A stretch of DNA of 64,000 nt from JANXUR01 sp038229415. GTDB taxonomy: Bacteria > Acidobacteriota > Terriglobia > Terriglobales > Acidobacteriaceae. The position numbers were made by a program, and so were the translations under genes. The notes under the pieces were generated by a model, which made no database searches, was not told the DNA's origin, and saw nothing but the letters and a program-made list of their open reading frames with translations. The first letter of the stretch is position 1. Each line of letters opens with the position of its first letter. Location: NCBI GenBank assembly GCA_038229415.1, contig JBBROM010000009.1, positions 100,838 to 164,837 of the forward strand, given 5' to 3'. Shown here one piece after another: positions 18,913-26,315 of the stretch.

Positions 18913-18990
18913 AAACGGACGGGTCAACCCGAAAGACCATGGGGACGCACGTGACATTCGATGGCGGTAGGGGCACGTTGCCTATGTAGA
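18913..18990 (+). promoter_or_regulatory. Structured leader with partial similarity to a c-di-GMP-I (GEMM) riboswitch
   Basis: The leader of the 19052 gene contains, in order, CAACCC, a GAAA loop, GGGGACGCA, GATGGC and GTTGCC. These resemble scattered conserved blocks of the GEMM-I aptamer. The GCAAAGCC block is not intact, so this is only a candidate. The leader of the preceding RHS gene (13585-13605) shares ATGGGGAC and ATGGCGG in the same order. Confidence 0.2.
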
Positions 18991-19051
18991 CGCAGCGACG
19001 AGTTGTCGAGTGGGAATCGAGTTGTGCTATGTGGGCTGCGAATGGCACGTT

Positions 19052-20473
19052 ATGACTAAGACGACCAATCACGCAAGGTGGCTACGCCGCGCAACGCTTA
19101 TCCTAGTGGCGCTCACGGGGCAACTCTATGCCCAAACCTCGCCGGTCACCTTCCAGTACTTCTACGACGACCTGGGCCAGCTCGTCAAAGTCATTGATTC
19201 GAGCAACAACGAAGTTGACTACACCTACGATGCGGTCGGCAACATCACGGCCATCACGCGCAGCAGTGGGCCCGCCACAGGGTCACTCGCCATTCTCAAC
19301 TTCACTCCGCAGCAAGGTAATAACGGCGAGACCGTAACCCTCTACGGGCAGGGCTTTAGTCCTACGCCGGGCGCGAACACGGTCCAGTTCAACGGCTTGC
19401 AAGCGACCGTCAGTACGGCCACTGCCACCACACTTACCGTAACGGTGCCAACCTCGGCGACCACCGGGCCGATTACCGTCGAGGTAGGCACAGCCACGGT
19501 TTCCACCACGCCGATGAACTTCACCATCGTTCCACTGCCCGTTATCTCATCCATCAGCCGGAAGTCGGCGTTGTTCAACACGTCCTTTAGCGGCGTCGGC
19601 GTAACTGGCAGCAGGCTGACCGGCGCGACGCTGTCGTTCAACACAGCCGCTGTCATCCCCGCTGTAGTAGCGATCAATTCTAGCGGCACCTCAGGAACGA
19701 TGAGCTTGACGGTTGGCTCCGTCGCGGGAATCTATGCCTTAGTCGCCACCAACGACGCGGGCAGTAGCAGCCCTGTGGTCACAGCCGCAAATCGGTTCAC
19801 AGTCGTAGATCCCAACTCTACCGCAGACAGCGATGGCGATGGGGTGCCAGATGTGATCGAGGCAGCGCTCGGTACAGATCCTCTGGATGCGAATAGCTTT
19901 CCGGATTTGACGGGGCCGCCATCATCCGGTGAGGCAGACAGCGTGCCGGTGTTTTCAACACTGAACACGTTTCTAGCGAATGGGATGTCATTCGAGGCCG
20001 ACAGTGCCCCGGTATTTTCAGTGCTTAATACGTTCTTACCCGGTGGAACGTTATTCGAAGCAGAGGGCGTGCCTGTATTCTCAGTGCTGAACACATCTAC
20101 TGGCGCCATCCAGCAAGCCAATGAAGCGGACAGCATTCTGTTCAGTGTGCAGAACCTGAGCGGAAACGCTGCAACCAAACCACCCCGGCTCCGCGACAGT
20201 GACGGAGACGGGTATCCCGACGAGCTGGAATGGTTGCTTGGCTCAGATCCGAACGATCCCAACAGCATTCCGCAGGTGCATGGACCGGGCGAAGTGCAGA
20301 GCCCAGTATTCACCATTGTCAATCGTCAACCCGATCAGGCAGGCAATGCTCAAGAACCAGATTCACAAGGAGGGCAACATGTTGCACCCAACGTTCCACC
20401 CGGCGCGTCCGGTTTGCTCACAAAGCCACTCAGTCGCGCTCAGACTGCTCCTGGCAGTCGCACTGTGCGGTAG
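19052..20473 (+). CDS. Secreted protein with YD repeats, IPT domain, Ca-binding DxDxDG repeats and PVFSVLNT repeats
   Basis: This 473-residue exported protein has a signal peptide (MTKTTNHARWLRRATL... cut near LYAQ). The order is: two YD-type repeats (FQYFYDDLGQLVKV, VDYTYDAVGNITAI), an IPT/TIG domain, and a thrombospondin-3-like calcium motif (DSDGDGVPDVIE). Then come four tandem copies of E(A)DS(V/A)PVFSVLNT (about residues 302-380), and a second calcium motif (DSDGDGYPDELE). I chose ATG 19052 because it gives a clean signal peptide; the longer frame from 19010 does not. It follows the RHS gene on the same strand and overlaps the next gene by 95 bases. A surface structural role is likely. 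Confidence 0.82.
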   Translation: MTKTTNHARWLRRATLILVALTGQLYAQTSPVTFQYFYDDLGQLVKVIDSSNNEVDYTYDAVGNITAITRSSGPATGSLAILNFTPQQGNNGETVTLYGQGFSPTPGANTVQFNGLQATVSTATATTLTVTVPTSATTGPITVEVGTATVSTTPMNFTIVPLPVISSISRKSALFNTSFSGVGVTGSRLTGATLSFNTAAVIPAVVAINSSGTSGTMSLTVGSVAGIYALVATNDAGSSSPVVTAANRFTVVDPNSTADSDGDGVPDVIEAALGTDPLDANSFPDLTGPPSSGEADSVPVFSTLNTFLANGMSFEADSAPVFSVLNTFLPGGTLFEAEGVPVFSVLNTSTGAIQQANEADSILFSVQNLSGNAATKPPRLRDSDGDGYPDELEWLLGSDPNDPNSIPQVHGPGEVQSPVFTIVNRQPDQAGNAQEPDSQGGQHVAPNVPPGASGLLTKPLSRAQTAPGSRTVR

Positions 20474-21626
20474 CATCCAACAAGCTATCGCGCAAAGTAC
20501 ATTCAACAGCACTTCGGATGGGAGCGATGGTGACTATACGCCCACGGTTTCTGGGAATTTTGACCCGACGACGTTCACTCATGGGACAGGCGACGCTAAG
20601 AACGTCTTCAATTTTGGCAAAGTCACCATTCCACGCGATGTCACGATTACATTTACAGGAAACCTGGATAATGCCCCCATATATATCCTCGCAACGGGGG
20701 ACGTGGACATCGAAGGAAGCCTGAACCTTAACGGATCTAATGGTGCAGATGGAACGACGGACGTAGGCATCAGGCTCCCTGCGCCACCTGGCTCTGGGGG
20801 GTACGGTGGCGGGATAGGGGGAATTACCTCGTCAGCGACTCAGTTTGCGGGAAACGGAAATGGCCCGGGTGGAGGCGTGGCGGGCATATGCGGTACAAAG
20901 GGGGCCACGGTTTCTAGTTTCGCGGGAAACCAATTCTTAGTTCCTCTTTTCGGCGGATCTGGGGGCGGCGGACTTTCGGATGGGGCATCAGGACGTTTTG
21001 GCCCCTGCGGTGGCGCTGGCGGGGGAGCGATCTTGATTGCGAGCTCGACCCAAATTATCGTAAGCGGATCAGTGAATGCTAACGGCGGCGTAGCGGGCGA
21101 GAGTTTTTGCGATATAGACGCGAGCGGAGGCAGTGGCGGTGCGATTCGACTAGTGTCTAACACAATCAGTGGATTTGGATACCTTTCTGCTGCGGGCAGT
21201 GCCGGTGGCCGCAACCCAGGCGGCACGGGGCGTGTTCGCCTTGAAGCTAACAACTTGAATTTCAATGGACAAGTCATCGGCAATCAGAATCAATCGAACC
21301 CTTTAGCGCTTTTTGTTCCTGCTGTTCCTCCGCCCTCGGTCCAAGTGACCAGTATCAACGGGACCGCCATAACGGAGCATCCTTTTACTTTCCCAGACAT
21401 TACGCTGAACACAGCTTCCTCCGTGCCAATCGTGATCACCGCGCATCAGATTCCAGTGGGCACCCTGCCGATTCTCTATGTTTTCTCGGAAACCTCAGAT
21501 CAGCAGGGCTTACCTTGCACCGGTGGTTTGGTTGGCACACTCGACACCTCCACATGCACTATGTCGATCGTTTACCCGTTTGGCGGGTCTCGGGGCTTCG
21601 TGAAAGCGACGTGGACGGGACAGTAA
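20379..21626 (+). CDS. Secreted glycine-rich repeat protein
   Basis: The 415-residue protein starts at ATG 20379 behind an AGGAGGG ribosome-binding site. It has a signal peptide (LLLAVALCGSIQQAIAQS). The centre (residues about 95-300) is very rich in Gly, with GGxGGG-type runs, as in extracellular glycine-rich adhesins or parallel-beta proteins. The C-terminal 100 residues contain two cysteines (LPCTGG, TSTCTM). It overlaps the upstream gene by 95 bases in another frame, so the two are probably co-expressed. I do not recognise a specific family. It ends convergent with the integrase at 21833. Confidence 0.8.
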   Translation: MLHPTFHPARPVCSQSHSVALRLLLAVALCGSIQQAIAQSTFNSTSDGSDGDYTPTVSGNFDPTTFTHGTGDAKNVFNFGKVTIPRDVTITFTGNLDNAPIYILATGDVDIEGSLNLNGSNGADGTTDVGIRLPAPPGSGGYGGGIGGITSSATQFAGNGNGPGGGVAGICGTKGATVSSFAGNQFLVPLFGGSGGGGLSDGASGRFGPCGGAGGGAILIASSTQIIVSGSVNANGGVAGESFCDIDASGGSGGAIRLVSNTISGFGYLSAAGSAGGRNPGGTGRVRLEANNLNFNGQVIGNQNQSNPLALFVPAVPPPSVQVTSINGTAITEHPFTFPDITLNTASSVPIVITAHQIPVGTLPILYVFSETSDQQGLPCTGGLVGTLDTSTCTMSIVYPFGGSRGFVKATWTGQ

Positions 21627-21831
21627 GAGGTAGAACCATTCTTTTCGTTGTGAACTGAAAATAGGTGGGCGGAATTGTTTTTGGCCAACCCTCGGTAGGG
21701 AGAATTAGTGATAACCTGGCAATTTCACAACCATCAGCACCACCTAGAGTGGAAGACGTTGCGGAAGCCGTGGCCAAGAATTTGAGGGCTTGGGGCTCTG
21801 AATCACCGGCTTGGGGCTGTAGCCCGCGTGC

Positions 21832-21857
21832 GCTATGCCGCCGAACCACGAAAAGGT
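21832..21857. repeat. Imperfect direct repeat partner of 13412-13436 (integrase 3' end)
   Basis: This 26-base block (cgctatgccgccgaaccacg, then aaaaggt) contains the stop and last codons of the DUF4102 integrase. It matches 13412-13436 with only a few differences. Together they bracket the segment that carries the three RHS/secreted genes. Confidence 0.55.
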
Positions 21858-23050
21858 AGCACTTTGCCGCTGCGCTGAGTTTGCTCCAGATAATCGGCCC
21901 AGTCCTGCATCATCTTGGCGCGTGGCTCCAGGTAGAGCGCATGGTTATAGGCCGCGCTCACGGCATTGCGGGGCGCGTGAGCAAGCTGCAATTCAATGTG
22001 CTCGTGCGAGTATCCCTGTTCATGCAAGACAGTGGAGGCAAGCCCCCGGAAGCCGTGGCCGGTCATTCGGCCCTTGTACCCCATACGCTCCAGTGCTTTC
22101 AAGATCGTCATATTTGACATGGACTTGGTAGAGTCCTGTTCGCCTGGAAAGACAAGCTCTTCCTCGCCAGAGATCGTGCGCAGCAGTTCGAGCACTTCGA
22201 CGGTCTGGTGCGACAGTGGCACAATATGCGGGGTATTCATCTTCATCCGGGCCGCGGGAATCGACCAGCGGCGGGCTTCAAAGTCGAACTCGTCCCAACG
22301 CGCACAAATAAGTTCACTGGTGCGCACAAAGGTCAAAGCCATCAATTTCATGGCGAGCCGGGTGAGTTGCCGCCCTTCATAAACCTCCATCGCGCGGAGC
22401 AGGGCTGGAAGCTCACGGGCATCGATCCGAGCCATATTGACTTTGCGGGTGGGCTTGAGGATGTCCGAGGGGCGAATTTCAGCGGCTGGGTTGCGCTTGG
22501 CGTATCCATGCGCTACGGCAAAGCGGCAGACCATTCCGATGATCTGAAGAATCCGCTTCGCCATGTCCGATGCCCCGCGTGACTCAATCGCCTTCGCAAG
22601 CTGGACAAGTTCCATCGGCTCGATTTCAGCAACAGGCCTATTGCCCAGGAAGGGATAGACATTCACCTTGAGGCGATTCCGGGTCGTGTCGGAATGGCGG
22701 GGGCTCTTGTTGCCGCGCCAATGTTCCAACCATTGCTCGGCAATCTTCTGGAAGGTGTGTTCCATGGCGGCGATGGCGGCGCTCTTCCCGGCCTTGCGTT
22801 CCGCCATCGGGTCGCTACCGTTGGCGAGCAGCTTGCGGGCTGTTGCATGACGCTCACGGGCATCGGCGAGGGAGAGTGTGGGATAGCTGCCCAACGCCAA
22901 CTGCCTTTCCGTGCCATCGAAGCGATACTTCCAGCGCCACAGGCGGCCCCCGGAAGGCGTTACCAACAGATGGAGTCCTCCGCCGTCGAACAGCTTGTAG
23001 GCCTTCTCGGCAGGCTTTGAGCGGCGAATCTCGGTATCGGTCAGAGCCAT
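21833..23050 (-). CDS. P4-type integrase (DUF4102 + tyrosine recombinase) at tRNA-Arg
   Basis: This 405-residue integrase has the DUF4102 arm-binding N-terminus (LTDTEIRRSKPAEKAYKLFD, then GGGLHLLVTPSGG). A core-binding domain follows, and then a catalytic domain with FVRTSEL (Arg), GHGFRGLAST (His-x-x-Arg), LAHAPRNAV (His) and YNHA (Tyr). I chose ATG 23050, which has GAGGTG upstream; the longer frame from 23167 starts in leader sequence. The gene begins 186 bases from the 3' end of tRNA-Arg and points away from it, the standard layout for an element inserted in a tRNA 3' end. It therefore marks the right boundary of the 1-23.2 kb island. Confidence 0.94.
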   Translation of the reverse strand: MALTDTEIRRSKPAEKAYKLFDGGGLHLLVTPSGGRLWRWKYRFDGTERQLALGSYPTLSLADARERHATARKLLANGSDPMAERKAGKSAAIAAMEHTFQKIAEQWLEHWRGNKSPRHSDTTRNRLKVNVYPFLGNRPVAEIEPMELVQLAKAIESRGASDMAKRILQIIGMVCRFAVAHGYAKRNPAAEIRPSDILKPTRKVNMARIDARELPALLRAMEVYEGRQLTRLAMKLMALTFVRTSELICARWDEFDFEARRWSIPAARMKMNTPHIVPLSHQTVEVLELLRTISGEEELVFPGEQDSTKSMSNMTILKALERMGYKGRMTGHGFRGLASTVLHEQGYSHEHIELQLAHAPRNAVSAAYNHALYLEPRAKMMQDWADYLEQTQRSGKVLPFRGSAA

Positions 23051-23235
23051 TGTTCGCACCTCACGCGACTGGAGACCAAATGCCCCCAATTCTCGAAATG
23101 AATGCCCCCATAAGTGCCCCCCGGGGATTATGGCTTCCACGATAACGCTTTGGACGTAAAAAGACAATAACCCGCTAAGTTTCAGAAGGTTATTGCTCTA
23201 TCCAGGATGTCATTGGATGTGCTGGAATCTTGATT

Positions 23236-23313
23236 TGGTAGGCGCGGCAGGATTCGAACCTGCGACCCTCTGCTTAGAAGGCAGATGCTCTAGTCCATCT
23301 GAGCTACGCGCCC
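23236..23313 (-). tRNA. tRNA-Arg (anticodon UCU)
   Basis: A complete cloverleaf can be read on the minus strand: acceptor GGGCGCG/CGCGCCT (first pair G-U), D arm TAGCTCAG, anticodon loop CTTCTAA (anticodon TCT), T arm GTTCGAAT, and an encoded CCA end. The gene is intact. Its 3' end faces the integrase and is the probable attachment site of the left-hand island. Confidence 0.96.
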
Positions 23314-23376
23314 CTAGGGCTAAATCTAGCATAGTGGAAATGCCGCACTTATGGCGTAGTAGATGTGTTGCCATCC

Positions 23377-24423
23377 TCAAAACCGTCGCGCAAACTCCAC
23401 GATCTGGCGCTCGGCCCATCGCCCATCGTAGCCCGTGCCGTCATCCGCTGGCGCCAGAAAAGCGCAGTGTCCGCCGCTTCGTGGTTCCACATAATGAATG
23501 TGCGGATTCGCTTCCAGTAGGGCCCGACTCTTGGCCGTAATAATAATGAACGGATCGTCTGCCGCATGAATCACTAGCGTGGGGATTGCAATCTCCCCGA
23601 CGACGTTCGCCGCTGCGGCTGTGGCGTAATAGTTATCTGCATTGCCAAAACCAGAGTATGGCGCGGTAATCTTGTCATCAAACTGGCGAACGCTGTTTGA
23701 GCCGCGCAAACGGGCGAGGTCGTACTGCGGAAACAGCTTTACCTTGCGGCGGTAGCGGGCGCGCAGGCTGCGCACGAAGTACCACTCGTATGCGCGGTTC
23801 TGGAGTTCGTGGAGCGCGTCAGCGGAAGCCGCCAGATCGAGCGCGGGCGAGATAGCCACTGCCGCTTTCAACTCTTGCGGCGCATTCATGCCCAGCTCTC
23901 CGACTGTTTTCAGTACTAGATTGCCGCCCATGGAAAATCCCGAAAGCACCAGCCGCTTTACTCCATCGCGCTCAATCAGGTGACGAGCCACCGCCTTTAC
24001 ATCCGCCGAAAGACCGGAGTGATAGAGCGTGGGCGAGGCATGATCCATGCCACCACAGTTGCGCTGATTCATGCGAACGACGTTCATTCCTGCAGCCAAT
24101 GCCTTTGTCGCTGTGCCCATCACATAGCCCGAGTCGGCGGAGCCTTCCAACCCGTGCAGCACCAGCAGAGTCGTGCGAGACGGCGCATCCGGTTGCCAGT
24201 GACACAGCAACTTCAGACGTGTGCCTGGCTCGGTTTCTACTTCGCGAATTTCAGACGCAGGCAGTTGAAATTGACGCCGCAGAAAGTGGCTGGCCAACGT
24301 TTGCTGGTGTCCACCATCGCACCATCGGCGCGGATGGAAAGGCTCGGTAGGAATTCCATCAAAATATGGGGGCAACGGAAGAACTGGAGTTTCAGCGGAC
24401 GTGGAGTTGGAGTGTGGGATCAT
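23377..24423 (-). CDS. YheT-like alpha/beta-fold hydrolase
   Basis: The 348-residue protein fits the YheT/ABHD1-3 family of hydrolases. Seen: the family opening segment (HPRRWCDGGHQQTLASHFLR), an oxyanion-hole region (LLVLHGLEGS), the nucleophile elbow GFSMGGN, an acid segment (VIHAADDPFI) and the histidine (SGGHCAFL). Members act as esterases or lipases with poorly defined natural substrates. The gene lies just beyond the island boundary, divergent from the PilZ gene, and appears to be ordinary core content. Confidence 0.9.
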   Translation of the reverse strand: MIPHSNSTSAETPVLPLPPYFDGIPTEPFHPRRWCDGGHQQTLASHFLRRQFQLPASEIREVETEPGTRLKLLCHWQPDAPSRTTLLVLHGLEGSADSGYVMGTATKALAAGMNVVRMNQRNCGGMDHASPTLYHSGLSADVKAVARHLIERDGVKRLVLSGFSMGGNLVLKTVGELGMNAPQELKAAVAISPALDLAASADALHELQNRAYEWYFVRSLRARYRRKVKLFPQYDLARLRGSNSVRQFDDKITAPYSGFGNADNYYATAAAANVVGEIAIPTLVIHAADDPFIIITAKSRALLEANPHIHYVEPRSGGHCAFLAPADDGTGYDGRWAERQIVEFARRF

Positions 24424-24561
24424 GTGAAATCAATATCTGTCAACTTCGATACTAAACTGACGGTCCAAACGTTCCATGCCTTCGGTAACTTTTCCATCTG
24501 CGCCGTAAGGCCTACCATCGTCTTACCCCCGCCGAACGTCCCGCTCAAGGAGATCTCTTTC

Positions 24562-24891
24562 ATGGACCGTCGCCGCGAAAGCCGCGTGGAATCGGTGATG
24601 CCCGTCCGCATCTGGGGGCTCGACACCTACGGCCAGCCGTTTACCCAACAAGTCTCCGCGCGGAATGTGAGCTCCACCGGTGCCCGACTGGAGGGCGTGC
24701 AAAGCCGGTTGAAGCCCGGCACCGCCGTACAAATTGAATTTAACGGCCGCAAGGCCGCCTTCCTCGTGGTTTGGGTCGGCTTGCACGGTGCCCGCTATGA
24801 GAACCGCATCGGCATCCAGAACCTAGCCGGGGAAGAAGAGATTTGGGATGTGAATCTGAAACACTGCGTTGCAGCCGCAGCACAAGGCTAA
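24562..24891 (+). CDS. PilZ domain protein, putative c-di-GMP receptor
   Basis: This 109-residue single-domain protein has both c-di-GMP-binding motifs of PilZ: the arginine-rich start RRRESR and NVSSTGARLEG, equivalent to (D/N)xSxxG, about 33 residues later. ATG 24562 follows AAGGAG at suitable distance. Single PilZ proteins usually transmit c-di-GMP signals to motility or secretion partners, and no partner is evident next to it. Confidence 0.9.
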   Translation: MDRRRESRVESVMPVRIWGLDTYGQPFTQQVSARNVSSTGARLEGVQSRLKPGTAVQIEFNGRKAAFLVVWVGLHGARYENRIGIQNLAGEEEIWDVNLKHCVAAAAQG

Positions 24892-24941
24892 AAGTTGAGT
24901 CAGTTCGCGAAGAGCAATTTGGATGGGGTGTATGCGTTATT

Positions 24942-25019
24942 TGGGGTGGGAGACGGGAATTGAACCCGCAACGTCCGGTGCCACAGACCGGTGCTCTGCC
25001 GTGTTGAGCTACTCCCACC
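24942..25019 (-). tRNA. tRNA-His (anticodon GUG)
   Basis: On the minus strand the acceptor GTGGGAG/CTCCCAC carries the extra 5' G (position -1) opposite C73, the hallmark of tRNA-His. The anticodon loop is CTGTGGC (GTG) and the T loop TTCAATT. CCA is encoded. Confidence 0.96.
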
Positions 25020-25045
25020 GCAGTTTCTCAATTATACCAGCCAAA

Positions 25046-25594
25046 TCAGAGAAGCCCTCTGTGCGATGGGCCGCCGAGCGGCACCGTGGCTAGGTCCACC
25101 CAAGTCTGATCCGCGCCCTCGCGGACAAAAGTAAGCGCCCGTATCCATCCGACGCGACTACCGGTGAATGTAGCCCACTGTTCCTGCGCAATGCTCCTGG
25201 CGTGCTCCTCTTCTTCAAACGTAACCGTCTTCAGAATCGTCATGTGAGGAACGTAAGGCCAGTCTTCATGGCCCTTCAAGGCGCCTGCGTTAAAGCGCTC
25301 ATGCAGGCTGCGCATTTCATCCATGCCCTTCAATACATGCAGAAATACAGTGGGTGTTACCGGAACAAACGTATCAATCTCGCCCAGTTCCACGGAGAAC
25401 GCTGGTTCCGCAGTGCATCGCAGCACGAACTCCCGCAACAATTCGGCCTCATCGCCTTCGAGCAAGCGTGGCGGAAGAATGGACACGTGGGCCGCCGAAT
25501 GCCGCAACTGAGGATGCAAGGTGTCGCGCATCTGTCGCACAAACTCCCCAACGGGATCCTGAATGTACGAGACGACGGCGTAGCGCACTGGCAT
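25046..25594 (-). CDS. 2'-5' RNA ligase / 2H phosphoesterase family protein
   Basis: The 182-residue protein contains the two HxS/T motifs that define the 2H phosphoesterase superfamily: HVS (His36-Ser38) and HMT (His117-Thr119). Members (LigT, ThpR, cyclic phosphodiesterases) open or form 2',5' or 2',3'-cyclic phosphate bonds in RNA or nucleotides. The exact reaction here is not predictable. It lies 26 bases after tRNA-His on the same strand; co-transcription is possible but not shown. Confidence 0.86.
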   Translation of the reverse strand: MPVRYAVVSYIQDPVGEFVRQMRDTLHPQLRHSAAHVSILPPRLLEGDEAELLREFVLRCTAEPAFSVELGEIDTFVPVTPTVFLHVLKGMDEMRSLHERFNAGALKGHEDWPYVPHMTILKTVTFEEEEHARSIAQEQWATFTGSRVGWIRALTFVREGADQTWVDLATVPLGGPSHRGLL

Positions 25595-25667
25595 GACTCA
25601 ATAATTATATGCCGCGCTAGGCGGCTGCGTCAGTTGCGACTTTCGCTGCGAGCGGCATCAGTGCAAC

Positions 25668-26192
25668 TTATTCTGTGTAGAGCGAATCCTCGCTGGCTGG
25701 TGGAGCGGGTGGGTCACCTTGTCGTTGCAGGCGCTGACGCGACGAAAACATCCGGCCTCGCGCTTCCATCACAGGAGCAAATGCCGCTAGCCCAATCTTA
25801 ACCGGTATGTCGTCGTAGATCGCTTCGATTCCGCCCTGCATCGCGTAACTTTCGTGCCAGAATCCAGTGCCGCCGCTGTCACGCAAAAAATTCTTCCACC
25901 ACGTGCGATGGGGCTCCGAGCGTGTCCATAGCTCGAGCGCTTCAAAATCGCGCCAGTATTGGCGCATGCCGATGTGCGGTGGAAATAAGGAGAAGAAGAT
26001 TGATTCATGCAGAAGCAGGCCGTCTGGCCGGTCGGCGACTGATTTTGAAATCTGGGGACCTAGTCCGAAGAGTGTCTTGAGGCCGGTGATCGCATTCACC
26101 CTCAGACCGAGGTAAACCACCACCAGATCGGGATAGGCGGAGAGATCCACGGTTTGCCGCTGTACATTCTTCGTCACGCTCTTCATCGCCAA
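25668..26192 (-). CDS. DUF4188 / phenylacetaldoxime dehydratase-like protein
   Basis: The 174-residue protein matches my recollection of the DUF4188 group (annotated as monooxygenase- or phenylacetaldoxime-dehydratase-like). It has a conserved WRDFEALE...WWKNFLRD segment and a C-terminal GFWHESYAMQGGIEAIYDD motif. These proteins have a dimeric alpha-beta barrel appearance and may bind heme, but function is not established. The start could be Met1 or Met3 (MKSVTKN). It is divergent from the esterase gene, 124 bases away. Confidence 0.75.
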   Translation of the reverse strand: MAMKSVTKNVQRQTVDLSAYPDLVVVYLGLRVNAITGLKTLFGLGPQISKSVADRPDGLLLHESIFFSLFPPHIGMRQYWRDFEALELWTRSEPHRTWWKNFLRDSGGTGFWHESYAMQGGIEAIYDDIPVKIGLAAFAPVMEARGRMFSSRQRLQRQGDPPAPPASEDSLYTE

Positions 26193-26315
26193 ATTGTATC
26201 GTGTGGCGGAAGGCGTTGAATGTGGCTGCTATCGAGGCCTGTGCTGCGTTGCCATTCTGTGTCATCATGGTTGCCTTGCACCAATGCGCTTGTTGCTGAA
26301 AGGAATCTAACCCCA

